The notes: a model not told the origin generated them from the letters alone. A stretch of 64,000 bases of DNA from DATJPR01 sp963811705 (GCA_963811705.1 CAWESL010000007.1:620001-684000), one strand, 5' to 3'; counted from the stretch's first letter, positions 10,201-17,987 are shown. Made by a program: numbers and translations.

Positions 10201-11544
10201 GAACGACGATGGCGTTTGCAGGGATACGTTCCCGGCTTCAACGCTTTGCACTATCTCATCATCGTAGCCCGTATATTTGATCTTCAGCTGATTTTCATAT
10301 TCGAACTGCCGCTGGGTGTTCCAGTCCGCCATGATGTTCAGCTTGTCGCCGATCATGCCGTTAACGTTGACCTGCACCTCCTGGCTGAAGTCCGGCTCGT
10401 TCCGGGTTTGGTCGAGAACGGAGAGGGTCGTTTGATCCGATTTGATATTCCGGAATCCGGCCTTGATGTCGACTGCACCGCTGACATTAATATTGATGTA
10501 GTTCTTCCCGAAAATGCTGAAGAGGGGATTCGGCGGGATGGGGATGCTGATCTTCGTGAAGTTGCTGAGGAGCTCGCCGAGATCGTTCTTCGCGACGAGC
10601 TGCTTTGTCTTTCGTGCTTCGTCAGCAAACATCTTGTGCAACTCGTACTTGCGTCGTTGCTCGATGTAATCATGAAGAGAAATGGAGACGGGAATTCTGA
10701 TCGGATCGCCGCCCATGGTTTCCGTCGCGATGACATTCGTCCCGGTCGAATCGATCATGAGGTCGCGCTTGATCGCCGTCGTGTGGAGTGTCCCAAACAA
10801 CGGATACTCCCGATCGGGGAACAGTTCCACATACGGGGAGTCCGAGCGCTGGTACGTGAACTGACGGAGCCGTGCCGTCGAATCAAGGTCTACGACATAG
10901 GTCGTGTCTTTGATGAGCGACGACCGTTCACGCAGAGAATCCAGACGGAGGGAATCCTGCATTTTTTTTGCCAGAGAATCGGCCGCGAGTCGGGCCTCCT
11001 GGGCGGCCCGGGAAGTGTCGCCGGGAAGAAATCTCTTCACCGTTTTGCCTGTGTCCTGCGGGTTGATTTGCGGGGCTGTCGGCGCGGGGTCTCCGTCGAG
11101 CGGAAACGTCTCTGCGAGAATCCTGTCTGAAGTCGAGGCGTGTTGATCATCTGCCGGTGGAGCGGAGCGATCCGTGGCGAACGAGGAATCCGGAAGGTGG
11201 ATCGGGACTTCCTTGACGGAGGAGGAGAGCGAAAAGGCGTGGAGGATTTCGTCGGCCGTGGTGTCGAGCACCGGCTTCGCAAAATACACGACATCCGGGA
11301 TGCGATCCGTTGACGAGTCCGGGCGAACGATCGCACTTCCCCCCGCATGCGCGATGGGGACAATCAACGAGTCCTTCGGCATGGGTATGCCGATGGCCGT
11401 CAGTTGCCCGTTATCATGCAGACCGGAAAGTCGCGTCGGAGCGGCAAAGACCGACAACACGAGGACGAACAGGGAACAATGATACAAAAATCCCTGTGCG
11501 ATCCGTCCGGAGGCAATCGGATGCCTTTGGAGAGAGGAGCCCAA
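4258..11544 (-). CDS. sprA: T9SS outer-membrane translocon SprA/Sov
   Basis: SprA (Sov) is the giant single-polypeptide outer-membrane barrel through which T9SS cargo leaves the cell. The 2428 residues fit the family (about 2300-2500). The N-terminus has a hydrophobic export signal (FLYHCSLFVLVLSVFAAP). The protein then shows the family's alternating beta-strand pattern, repeated aromatic-ended strands, and stretches such as VNVNGMIGDKLNIMADWNTQ and YIDDFEGSRRTVPVGI, and it ends in a strand closing with HISIQ. The start is TTG at 11542-11544; an in-frame stop lies only 10 nt upstream and no better ATG exists. A predicted promoter lies about 120 nt upstream. porX follows after 74 nt. Other T9SS core genes (porK/L/M/N, gld) are not in the window. 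Confidence 0.93.
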   Translation of the reverse strand: MGSSLQRHPIASGRIAQGFLYHCSLFVLVLSVFAAPTRLSGLHDNGQLTAIGIPMPKDSLIVPIAHAGGSAIVRPDSSTDRIPDVVYFAKPVLDTTADEILHAFSLSSSVKEVPIHLPDSSFATDRSAPPADDQHASTSDRILAETFPLDGDPAPTAPQINPQDTGKTVKRFLPGDTSRAAQEARLAADSLAKKMQDSLRLDSLRERSSLIKDTTYVVDLDSTARLRQFTYQRSDSPYVELFPDREYPLFGTLHTTAIKRDLMIDSTGTNVIATETMGGDPIRIPVSISLHDYIEQRRKYELHKMFADEARKTKQLVAKNDLGELLSNFTKISIPIPPNPLFSIFGKNYININVSGAVDIKAGFRNIKSDQTTLSVLDQTRNEPDFSQEVQVNVNGMIGDKLNIMADWNTQRQFEYENQLKIKYTGYDDEIVQSVEAGNVSLQTPSSFIGSSQALFGVKARFQLGPLTLTTLASQKKGQIQTVNVSGGAKQQEFEFHPYEYATNHYFVDSQYQAYYEPYMQEEPPTVTPDMQATQIVEAEVWVQRQGSIPDPNERQGLAFISLPPRGQGYNPALRTAVDSPGVVETAPFVRLDPSQYELDGEGYLGELSLNVNVGESQVVALAFRTANGNQFGEFARDFQDTSGGKRIILKMVKPKNLIASGPNYKIAWQLLLKNVYSIPGIGRNLKQEGFKLDIFRSIPGQSDVNNISNAPLLQVFGLDKYSGSDAQTPTPDGNFDFRPGRTVSTARAEIIFPYLQPFKSGIVEYFAKKGLPLDSTYLYPEVYDTTVTFAQQSLRNRYTMKGEATGEATSQFSLGFNVVEGSVQVLLNGTALVPNIDYTVDYILGEVVIKNARALVPGANLSIKFEQNDLFQLASKTLLGARGELALGSKTSLGFTIMNLNQQTLSDKVRLGEEPSNNSIFGIDGGTTFDLPFLTRALDALPMLQTHEPSSLKISGEAAYMMPDPNTSKSTIPADNGEAIAYIDDFEGSRRTVPVGITFTQWTQASPLAGNYWFDGPDTTKMFSKAKTVWFNRLPSDVHLTDIYPQKLVGTNPANNMATVLDLCYYPFTRGMFNYSLNLKSTLTRQENWGGIMKPLSVSAVNLLQENVNFIEIWMQIDKIPNDRSAKMIIDLGAISERVIPNGPKARAAGSTTPNSEDLVLSDYPNGVLNVGEDVGLDMRSDGQEQVDHADLLAANPGDASLKADPSGDDYSYNNSTIGNRDDFSHINGTENNQDGPGGRIPDTEDINGNGICDLANSYFEYELPLDSSSISNPYVSGGGSNGWYQYRIPIKDWVRTVGSPSPENVEYIRVAFVNATDTVFVRIQDFNLVGNQWQKVQKTPADTNFSVGVVSIEDNWPEYTSPPGVIREQDKTQPDQNVRANEQSLAIFLTGLQEHHDAEAVRFYSFKPLDLFNYRTMKMFVHGDLQFTYTSPTRYDAQMYFRFGTDSLNYYEYREPIHAGWDPQNDVIINFADVTALKTGRDSINKPTPLVPVNGGPPGSTYSVRGNPSLTQVVYLAIGVTNPGNFSSGRPLVGQVWFNELRVISVDNTKGWAYRMDSQLKLADLGSVAFNYSRVDPNFHTLEQRFGSRVTSTNWGISTSIELSKFLPADWSGSSLPISYTHQEGLAQPKYLPNSDVLVSEAADLSRQQAIARGRADQASAIADSVTFVSETRHVGDTWAAPSLRVSVPSTAWYIRDIINKLTFGFSYNKSNDRSPSTVYRISWAWNARFQYGLAFSPDYYIQPFKNIFAGLWLFDDFKDWKLYYTPTNFSWSVSAVRSRDRSLQRTFGAQEIISRNFSASRQMGFSWKLSEGGLLSPSGDYSVSVESSLLNMELDNFNQQRPFSRILSSIFFNDRVINFGQDTRYSQHNQFNTRPVIPNIFGIRKYLDIQFGYGVDYAWQNTLTGVLGKSVGFNNSITVGMTVRLKQMFDPLFESSAPQAVPPGEVSRGRRARESEPMGADSVKVVADTTKGKGGKKVLDQLKNLLRVFIKTPLLDYDNVSINFTQSNSAQNSGVIGGEGFLNFWTRIPFFQQSVPEYGPSRLYQLGLISDPTGRLTNFRFTGKPPFFAWDVEPGIRAAGGVLVNTYRQTNRLTFKTSRALWEGAHLDLNWNVGWSYNRSQNIATDSLGVPTIQNITTTGNVDRSFLTMPDVLFLGMFKTSLKEVSKQYAALKSSGDSTTTDDEKLGQAFQQGFEALPLFSKIFGQFMPRVNWAFRWDGLEKLPMFQSFVSRLSLDHAYTSNYTRSYQELPLGGGEQTTGQHVGYGFAPLIGLNFTFKELAKGSFGATFRYNTNTSYDLTTSSRNIVEAFTQEVTFSANYTRRGFEIPFFGLALQNDIDLSAAYSVSKNARTTYDVSTLDTDVTGTPLEGSTTTTLEPRIKYVLSSRVTASVYYRMTKVAPDASGSRIPGSTTNEAGLDVHISIQ

Positions 11545-11664
11545 TGTCAGATTCTATTCTTCCCAAGAAAACTGAAACGCCCTTAAGTTAGGATGCACCG
11601 GCGTTTCGTGATTCGCTATCGAACAGAACGATATAGGACTCCTTACCGTTTGGAGGGATGGAGA

Positions 11665-11693
11665 ATATTAGTCAATCGCCCCAACAATAGCAA
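11665..11693 (-). promoter_or_regulatory. Predicted promoter of sprA
   Basis: On the minus strand TTGCTA (11688-11693) and TAATAT (11665-11670) are separated by exactly 17 nt, a sigma-70-like spacing. Transcription would begin about 115 nt before the sprA TTG codon. A GCTGCCG/CGGCAGGC inverted repeat lies just upstream (about 11694-11714). Confidence 0.45.
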
Positions 11694-11804
11694 GCTGCCG
11701 TCAGCAGCGGCAGGCGACAGTCATGGAGCGGTTAGGAGTAGGATGTTGAAAACCAGCAATATGAGGTAAGCGAAGGACGCTGCCTGAATACGGCGGAAAT
11801 GTCC

Positions 11805-11996
11805 CTATTTCATCAACACCATTTTCATCGTGGATGTATTGCTTCCTGCCGTCAGTCGATAGCAGTGCACTCCGCTCGCCAGCCCGCTCGCGTCGAAGGT
11901 GAAAGAATACTTGCCCGCGGAAGGGGAGACGGGGGGGCCGGAGGAATTAAGAATGAAGAATGAAGAATTCAGAATTCTTAGTTCTCTCAGCCTCAC
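11805..11996 (-). pseudogene. Orphan T9SS C-terminal sorting domain fragment
   Basis: The last 37 residues, starting AGKYSFTFDASGLASG and ending MKMVLMK, are the second half of a T9SS type A sorting domain. They correspond closely to the tails of the metalloprotease next door and of the GH5 enzyme at 39930. What should precede it (YPNPFNP and the first strands) is absent. In its place the frame reads through repeat DNA of GAATGAAGAA type, giving RILNSSFFILNSS. It has no signal peptide, no mature domain and no plausible start. Best read as the remnant of a lost cargo gene whose upstream part was deleted or replaced by repeats. Confidence 0.7.
11943..11980. repeat. GAATGAAGAA/AGAATTC word repeat (family R1)
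   Basis: Low-complexity block built from GAATTAA, GAATGAA, GAATGAA, GAATTC, GAATTC words, much more AT-rich than its surroundings. It lies inside the orphan CTD fragment. Single copy in this window. Confidence 0.7.
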
Positions 11997-11998
11997 GG

Positions 11999-12024
11999 GA
12001 CTCTGAGACTCTGAGATTTTGAGA
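11999..12024. repeat. GACTCTGAGACTCTGAGA repeat (family R2, copy a)
   Basis: Two perfect GACTCTGA words followed by a degenerate GATTTTGAGAC. The same wording recurs at 22996-23018 and 25354-25386. This copy starts 25 nt downstream of the metalloprotease stop codon. Confidence 0.65.
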
Positions 12025-12049
12025 CAAGGAGAGAAAAAGGGTTATACCG

Positions 12050-14158
12050 TCAACGAAGGAGAAGCATCGTCCGAACCGCGGAAAATGACCCGGCAGTCAA
12101 GCGATAGAAATACACCCCGCTTGCCAGGTTCGCTCCGTCGAACGTAAACGAGTATCTCCCTGCTGGATATCGACCGTTCGCCAAGACAGCAACCTCTCTG
12201 CCCAAGACATCGTACACCGCAAGCCGCACAAAACTGTTCGCTGTCCACTGACCGCTGACTACTGTTTTCGGATTGAACGGGTTCGGATAATTGGGGTACA
12301 ATTCGAACGCAGAAGTTGGAGCGGTCTGCGGCTCAATTGCCGAGGGAGCCGCCGACGTGCGGGCGACAAAGGGCGCCGACCAGTGCGAGAAAGCCCCCCC
12401 GGCGTCCCTGACTCTGACCCGGTAAGAGACGTACGTTCCTCCTGCAGAGTCATAGGTGACCCCGGGATCGGTCCAGCCGAATAGAGGACCCTGATAGACA
12501 AGATCCCATTCTTCGGCCCCAGCGGTCTTCCGCTGGAGTTCAGACCAGGTAACGCCGGGTTCGATTGGTTGACCATCCGGCCACTGGTCCCCCCACGCAA
12601 GTGGAGCTGCTCCGCCCTGTCCCAGCTGCGCCCCCGGATCGATTCCCACAAATCTCCGGGCGGGCGCTGAACTTGAAACATCGGAGAATGTAGAGACCGT
12701 CAGGACGCCGTCTGTGTTCCCGGAAACCTCCAAGGTCAGGCCACTTGCCTGGCCGTCCCACGTATTACTCGAAGGGTTGCTGAACCCCGAAAAAACCGAC
12801 GAGCCGACGGTGTCGAACGCGCCGACAAACGACTCCCCCGCAAAGAACTGTCCGCAACGGACCGAGTCGTTCGCATCCTGAATCATCCGGAGCCAGTTGA
12901 CGTCTGTCGCCTTTGTGGCAATCATGTCACGGTGTGAAATCCCGAGCTGAACGGCAGGTTGGCCTTTCTGGAACAGCGTCTGGGGCTGACCATAACAAGC
13001 ACTGCGGATTCCCCGATCGTCCCATTGCCATCTTCCATCTGAGGGTTCTGTGCGGAGATTATCCAATTCCTGATACGGACCCTGCTGGTGAAGGACCCAC
13101 AATCCGCGGTCCCCGGGATTGAGTGTTGCATCGTCGAAGACTGACATGCGTTGATGATTCTCGAAGTAGAAGTACTCGAGCGGGGCTCCGTTGTTGGGGT
13201 GATACTTTAGCGATGCTCCCGTGGTGAGATAGTCGGAAAGAACGTACGTAGCATCGGCCCGCAGTTCGGGAATCGTAACCCATCCCAGTTGTTCACGTTC
13301 GTAGGCATTCATGCACGATGCGACGCGGTTCCCATCGCACAGGATCCCCCAATAGGCGTGTTTCCCCCCGAGCACGCCGCCATTATACGGATGGGGACCG
13401 CCGAGCAGCCAGTGTCCGATCTCGTGCACCATCGTGCGCATGACTTTCTCGGGCGTATCGCCGTAGAGGTATTCGCAGGTGACTCCCGATCCGAGAGGAT
13501 TGGAATAGTCTTCCGGATACCCCATCCCGACTTTGACGCCATCGAGAACAAGCGTCGGCTTGCGTCCGAGCGATGCTTCACCGACGTACGGGAAGATATT
13601 GGTACGCCAGACCATGACAATCATGTCGACCACGCCGTCCGCCACCGGCGCGTTGACGTAGTCGGCGACATTGGTCCAGGAGTCGTAGGCCGAAAAATCG
13701 ACAAGAGAGTCAACCTGTTCGGTGAGAAGACTGGTGTTGGCTCTCCCGTACGAGCCGTTACTATACTCGGTCATCGAATGGCGCGACTCGACCCAGAGGA
13801 CGTCGCCGACGAGATGAAATTGTCCCAGCGACATTTGCCGGAAGTAGTTCGTCAGATTACAGGATGCGGTCGATGCTGTCGTTGTATCGGGGTCGATGAA
13901 CTGCCGCATCGCGAGCGGGGGCTGATGCGGCGGCCAAAACGGATTGGACGCCGTATCGTCGGAGAAACTGGCAAAGACGACAAAAATGCGAAGCGTGCCG
14001 CGGGCTGTGATGTGTCTCCCGCCCGCCTGGTCGGTCGCACGGAACAAGGGCTGGATTCCTTTTGTGCCGCACGGGATCGGGCCGGCCGCGATGTCCTGGG
14101 AGAAGGATCGGGCGGCGGCGACGGCGAGCGCGACAGCAAGGAAAACGATTCTGCGCAT
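12050..14158 (-). CDS. Secreted M6-like metalloprotease with T9SS sorting domain
   Basis: Predicted secreted zinc protease. The 702 residues show a signal peptide (RIVFLAVALAVAAARSFSQ), a catalytic domain with HEIGHW (HExxH at 245-249) in the setting MVHEIGHWLLGGPHPY, resembling M6 immune-inhibitor-A-like peptidases, then a fibronectin-like region (about 500-600). It ends in a CTD starting YPNYPNPFNP and closing with RTMLLLR, which marks it for T9SS export and surface attachment or release. In the CTD the strand usually reading like RFSLPKES is SGQWTANS, encoded by repeat-like DNA (see findings). It lies between the cytochrome and the orphan CTD; a terminator separates it from the cytochrome. 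Substrate is unknown. Confidence 0.85.
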   Translation of the reverse strand: MRRIVFLAVALAVAAARSFSQDIAAGPIPCGTKGIQPLFRATDQAGGRHITARGTLRIFVVFASFSDDTASNPFWPPHQPPLAMRQFIDPDTTTASTASCNLTNYFRQMSLGQFHLVGDVLWVESRHSMTEYSNGSYGRANTSLLTEQVDSLVDFSAYDSWTNVADYVNAPVADGVVDMIVMVWRTNIFPYVGEASLGRKPTLVLDGVKVGMGYPEDYSNPLGSGVTCEYLYGDTPEKVMRTMVHEIGHWLLGGPHPYNGGVLGGKHAYWGILCDGNRVASCMNAYEREQLGWVTIPELRADATYVLSDYLTTGASLKYHPNNGAPLEYFYFENHQRMSVFDDATLNPGDRGLWVLHQQGPYQELDNLRTEPSDGRWQWDDRGIRSACYGQPQTLFQKGQPAVQLGISHRDMIATKATDVNWLRMIQDANDSVRCGQFFAGESFVGAFDTVGSSVFSGFSNPSSNTWDGQASGLTLEVSGNTDGVLTVSTFSDVSSSAPARRFVGIDPGAQLGQGGAAPLAWGDQWPDGQPIEPGVTWSELQRKTAGAEEWDLVYQGPLFGWTDPGVTYDSAGGTYVSYRVRVRDAGGAFSHWSAPFVARTSAAPSAIEPQTAPTSAFELYPNYPNPFNPKTVVSGQWTANSFVRLAVYDVLGREVAVLANGRYPAGRYSFTFDGANLASGVYFYRLTAGSFSAVRTMLLLR

Positions 14159-14167
14159 CAGGTCTCA

Positions 14168-14208
14168 GAAAAAGGCAAAGGCAGACAGCTTTCGCCGCCT
14201 GCCTTTGC
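14168..14208 (-). terminator. Rho-independent terminator after cytochrome gene
   Basis: On the minus strand GCAAAGGCAG and CTGCCTTTGC form a perfect 10-bp stem (14175-14184 with 14199-14208), followed by CTTTTTC. It lies between the cytochrome stop and the protease start, so the two cargo genes are probably transcribed separately. Confidence 0.75.
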
Positions 14209-14249
14209 ATGGTTGAACTGCATTCACCTATCGCGCTGAACGGACGCCG

Positions 14250-16469
14250 TTACTTGAGAAGAAGCATCTTCTTCGCAGCGACGAAGTTCGAAGACTCGAG
14301 GCGATAGAGGTACATGCCGCTCGCGACCTTCACACCGGACTGGTTTGTCCCATCCCATACGACTTCCTTGTTCCCTGCGCGGACCGCTTCGTCAAGAAGC
14401 GTCTTCACGAGAGAGCCGGTGATGTCAAACACCTGCAGCTTGACCGGGCTTTCTTTCGGCAGCGAGAACCGGATAACGGTTGACGGGTTGAACGGGTTCG
14501 GATAGTTCTGGTCGAGCTTGTAGTCTGACGGGACTGCTCCGGCAACGTCCTTCACCCAGAGCGGGTTCCAGCCAAGAGTCTTATAGAGCAAACGGGCTGC
14601 ATACTGTGCATTGTGCACGCCCATGCTCTTGTCGTTCATGACGAACTGATAGTTCCAAATGCCGGCGACGAGGTCCAGGCGATTCTTCAAAGCAACCGAA
14701 TCGGCATGCGTTACCTTGCTGCCCGTCGCGGCGATCGATACCACACCATTGACCGTATCCTTCGGCAGAATCGCAAACACCTGATTCAGAAGACCCTGGA
14801 TTTCGGTCTGCGTGCCTTCGATCCGGCCGTTGCGGTCGAAATCGTAGAACGCCTTGACATCGTTGAAGTCGTTGATGGCGCCGTGGCAGTTCGTGCAGAC
14901 GGCCTTCGGATTGAAGCCGTACGCAGTATCCGACATCGACATGCTGTGGTTCGCCTGCGGGTTATTGTTCGACTTGCCGTTGGTGATACGGACGCGGTCC
15001 TGCATGTGGCAGGTAACGCAGCCGTCGGCAAGCCCCATGTGCGTGTTAACACCTGTGAACGACGTGTCACCGAACTGATAGCCGTTCGAACCGACGAACA
15101 TGTCGTACTGCGGGTTGTCGTGGGGTCCGAACCGTGAGGTAATGCCGTAGTACGGAGGGTTATTGGGAAGAATGCGTGTTGTCACGCTGTAGCGCGAACT
15201 ATGGCAGAACGAGCAGACCTCGCTGGCGCCGGGAGGCGTGAATTGAAAGCCGTTCCGGAGATGCCCGACCGAAAGGTCACGCAGTCCTGGATCCAACGAA
15301 CCGTCGGAATTGATCGTTGCAGCCTTGTGCGGATCGTGGCAGGCGACGCAGCTGATCGGCGTATTGAGCTGATCGGCGGTGAGTTTCGATGCCCATCCGG
15401 TGGTGTCTTTGCCGCTTTCAGCCCACTTGACGATAGAATAACCCTGATGGCAGGGAGCGCAGGTCGACTGCGGTTCAGCCGGCGGATACTTTGCATGGAT
15501 CGAGAGATTGAAGTAGGTGCCAATGGTGTGACGTGTTGAACCATTGTGACATTGATTGCAGAGGTCGGCGCTGTAGGAAATAGCCACCGACCCCTCGCCC
15601 GCAAAACCGCTGTTGAAATCACCATGTTGGGTCAAGGGACCATGGCAGCTCTCGCAGCCGATGGTACCGAGAGCCTGCATGTTTGCCGGCATCGCATGGT
15701 AGCGAGCACGGGTCGGATCGGACGGAATGAATAAATCGCCGCTCCCATCAGGAGCAAGCGGAAGTCCTGCGAACCAGGTTGAATCCCAGCCTTTTTGGCC
15801 GGGGTTCGTCACATGGCTCGTGTCGGTCACCGTCCAGTGAGCAACGTAACCGAAGTTCCCGTTGTTCTTCGCAGGCTCCCAGCCGACAGTGTGGCACTGC
15901 ACACAGCTCCCTTTGTAGAGGCCGGATCCTACGAGCGCATCGACTTCCAGTTGTCCGGAAATTCCCTGGGCGAAGATCTGTGCATGACCGGTGTTCTGCC
16001 AGTCTTCAAATGGGCCGGTCAATGACGGCGGGATCGGTCCGGACCGATGGCACGTGGCACAGGTTCCGCCGACGCTCGCGATTCCCATGTAGGTTCCCGC
16101 AAAGATCGAGTCGACATCACTCTGGCTGCCAACACTCACGGTAATGTAGTAGTAGCCAATGCTGTCCGTCGTGAAGGAGGTGCCGAGACTGCTGGTGCTG
16201 TCCAGCGCCGCGGCGGATCCCGAAGGCTTGCCAGCCATCGCCCACGCAACTGTTCCACTGGCCTTGCTGCCAGCGGTATCGACTACCAAGAATACCTGCA
16301 CTCCACGTGGGACAACACGAAGTCCATTGACGATGGACCACTTCATCCCGGGGTTATCGTTGAGCGCTTTGCCGACTTCCCGAATACGGATCGCTGCTGT
16401 TGCGTCGAGGACTCCGATGCAGAAGGCGATCAGGAGGAGGGCGAAAGAAGCAGAAACAAGGCGCTTCAT
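14250..16469 (-). CDS. Secreted nonahaem cytochrome c with T9SS sorting domain
   Basis: The 739-residue protein begins with a clear signal peptide (LVSASFALLLIAFCIGVLDATA) and contains nine CxxCH haem c motifs in order: CATCH, CVQCH, CESCH, CNQCH, CAPCH, CVACH, CSFCH, CVTCH, CTNCH. It ends with a FlgD-like T9SS CTD (YPNPFNPSTVIRFSLPKES through KKMLLLK). Inference: haems are attached in the periplasm, then the protein crosses the outer membrane through the T9SS, giving a surface or extracellular electron carrier. The frame extends 150 codons upstream, but that part looks non-coding; ATG at 16467-16469 has AAAGGG about 10 nt upstream and precedes the signal peptide. Redox partner and substrate are not evident. 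Confidence 0.88.
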   Translation of the reverse strand: MKRLVSASFALLLIAFCIGVLDATAAIRIREVGKALNDNPGMKWSIVNGLRVVPRGVQVFLVVDTAGSKASGTVAWAMAGKPSGSAAALDSTSSLGTSFTTDSIGYYYITVSVGSQSDVDSIFAGTYMGIASVGGTCATCHRSGPIPPSLTGPFEDWQNTGHAQIFAQGISGQLEVDALVGSGLYKGSCVQCHTVGWEPAKNNGNFGYVAHWTVTDTSHVTNPGQKGWDSTWFAGLPLAPDGSGDLFIPSDPTRARYHAMPANMQALGTIGCESCHGPLTQHGDFNSGFAGEGSVAISYSADLCNQCHNGSTRHTIGTYFNLSIHAKYPPAEPQSTCAPCHQGYSIVKWAESGKDTTGWASKLTADQLNTPISCVACHDPHKAATINSDGSLDPGLRDLSVGHLRNGFQFTPPGASEVCSFCHSSRYSVTTRILPNNPPYYGITSRFGPHDNPQYDMFVGSNGYQFGDTSFTGVNTHMGLADGCVTCHMQDRVRITNGKSNNNPQANHSMSMSDTAYGFNPKAVCTNCHGAINDFNDVKAFYDFDRNGRIEGTQTEIQGLLNQVFAILPKDTVNGVVSIAATGSKVTHADSVALKNRLDLVAGIWNYQFVMNDKSMGVHNAQYAARLLYKTLGWNPLWVKDVAGAVPSDYKLDQNYPNPFNPSTVIRFSLPKESPVKLQVFDITGSLVKTLLDEAVRAGNKEVVWDGTNQSGVKVASGMYLYRLESSNFVAAKKMLLLK

Positions 16470-16959
16470 ATTACTGTGCCCTTTCTGTTGATTGTTCAAT
16501 TCACGATACCCGGTCATGCCATTCGAAGGATCAACGCCGGGGCCAACTGAAAATCGTGATACTGTCTGACGAGATTGCGTGCAGAAGACGTTACTGCATC
16601 GCTTCTGGAAAGAACTACCTGATCTCTGGAGACATCCTTGAAGGCGGGGTAATACCTCTTTGACCCTCAGGACGTGAAAAAGAACCCAAGAGTTATGCCA
16701 AACGGAGCGAAGAGTTGCTTTTGGGAATTCCGACAGCTGGATGGGAAAAGTGTGGAAAATCAATACAGATTCGTCGGTTCGATCGGAAAGATGATTTGGA
16801 AACTCACCAACAATCCGTTCGGGGCGAGATCTCCTTTTCAAACATGCGAAGATTGATTCAAGATTGAGAATTCTCCGATTCTTGGGAAATCTCTCCAAAG
16901 ACCATCGGGAACACGGCATCGGGGGAAATACAATCGGAAAACGGGAAAAGCCACATCGT
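16470..16959. other. 490-nt gene-free stretch upstream of the cytochrome
   Basis: No credible coding sequence. The cytochrome reading frame continues into the proximal part without protein-like character. It presumably holds the cytochrome promoter and the end of the sigma-factor transcript. I could not assign a convincing -35/-10 pair or terminator. Confidence 0.5.
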
Positions 16960-17439
16960 TCATTGCCCGTTCCGACGCATTCTGGCCTGCCGTATGGCGT
17001 CTCTTAGCTCACTCTCGAAACGACGCTCGAACAGGAGAAGCTTCCCCCGCTGCTCTGTCGTCAGAATATCCTTCAAGCCGATGAAGAAATTGCGGTTCTC
17101 TTCGGAAAGCTTCTGGTCGAGCGCCGCAACCTGTGAAAACGGTTCATCATACTCCGCGTCGGCGGCATGATTCCTCACCAGTCGCTCAATCTTGTCGAGA
17201 ACGTCATTCCGTTGCTTCCGAATTTCATGCCGGGCCTGGTCGTGCTCTTTAAGTCGTGCGAAGAACCGAACCGACTCCTCTTCCTTCAAGTCGAGCATCT
17301 CTACCATCCGGAGATTCCGGAGTCGTTCGAGCCGTTCAATCGGCTTGTCATCCGGTCCGCCCCCCCCAAACGGTGGCTGAGCCATCGCCGGTGCGGCGGC
17401 CACGAGCACGACAAACAACGCTGCAGTCAGGAGTTTCAT
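16960..17439 (-). CDS. Spy/CpxP-like periplasmic protein
   Basis: 159 residues: signal peptide (LLTAALFVVLVAAAPAMA), short Gly/Pro linker, then a highly charged all-helical domain with an LTTEQ motif near residue 126, the LTxxQ signature of the Spy/CpxP family. These proteins act as periplasmic chaperones or stress sensors. It is the last gene of a sigma factor-anti-sigma-Spy run (23 nt from the anti-sigma gene), an arrangement in which such proteins often modulate the sigma/anti-sigma pair. That regulatory role is inference. Confidence 0.75.
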   Translation of the reverse strand: MKLLTAALFVVLVAAAPAMAQPPFGGGGPDDKPIERLERLRNLRMVEMLDLKEEESVRFFARLKEHDQARHEIRKQRNDVLDKIERLVRNHAADAEYDEPFSQVAALDQKLSEENRNFFIGLKDILTTEQRGKLLLFERRFESELRDAIRQARMRRNGQ

Positions 17440-17462
17440 TGACGGTACCTGCCCTCTGGGAA

Positions 17463-17987
17463 TTAACGGTTTGACAATGCGGTGAGAAACGCGTTCGCCT
17501 GTTGTTCATCCATCGATTCGACAAGCTGGGTTTCCCTCCCATTGTCGATGAAATACTCGGCGATCTGATCCCGCGAAACCTGGATAATATCGTCACCAAC
17601 ACCCACCGCCGGCAGCGCCCCGTCTCCCTGCCCCGCACCCGCTACGAGAAGAGAATCGACTGTTCGCTCTGGCATCGTACGAACCACCGAAGCGAGGCTG
17701 TCTCCGCGATCGGTTCGAACGGGGGCATAATAATGAAGGGCGATGACAAACGAGAGCACGGCGACCACGCCCGGAATCGCGACGCGGGCTGCCCAGCTGA
17801 GCGAAAGCGCCTTGGTGCTCGTTGCTTCATCGATCCGCCGGTTTGTCCTCACAAGCAGATTCGCCCAATAGACATCGGGCCGCGCGTCGTGTTCGGAGGA
17901 CGACTTGCCCGCGAGCGAACGGATCTCGTCGGCAAGCGTGCGCTCCGCCAGATCGTCACGAATGGTCTTTTCCTGTCGAAGTTTCAT
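17463..17987 (-). CDS. Putative membrane anti-sigma factor
   Basis: 174 residues with a basic/charged cytosolic N-terminus of about 68 residues, one transmembrane segment (VAIPGVVAVLSFVIALHYYA, about 69-88) and a periplasmic C-terminal part. Its start lies inside the end of the ECF sigma gene (32-nt overlap), the classic sigma/anti-sigma arrangement. It has no HxxxCxxC zinc anti-sigma motif and indeed no cysteine, so it is not a ZAS-type protein. Function is inferred from topology and position, not from a recognised domain. Confidence 0.6.
   Translation of the reverse strand: MKLRQEKTIRDDLAERTLADEIRSLAGKSSSEHDARPDVYWANLLVRTNRRIDEATSTKALSLSWAARVAIPGVVAVLSFVIALHYYAPVRTDRGDSLASVVRTMPERTVDSLLVAGAGQGDGALPAVGVGDDIIQVSRDQIAEYFIDNGRETQLVESMDEQQANAFLTALSNR

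Noticed and set aside
4811..11130. Many long plus-strand ORFs opposite sprA, lon, metH and others
   Set aside because: They are mirror frames of clearly recognised genes in GC-rich DNA; their translations show no domains or signals.
16470..16919. 150-codon N-terminal extension of the cytochrome
   Set aside because: The extension precedes a clear signal peptide that has its own Shine-Dalgarno and start, and it lacks domain character.
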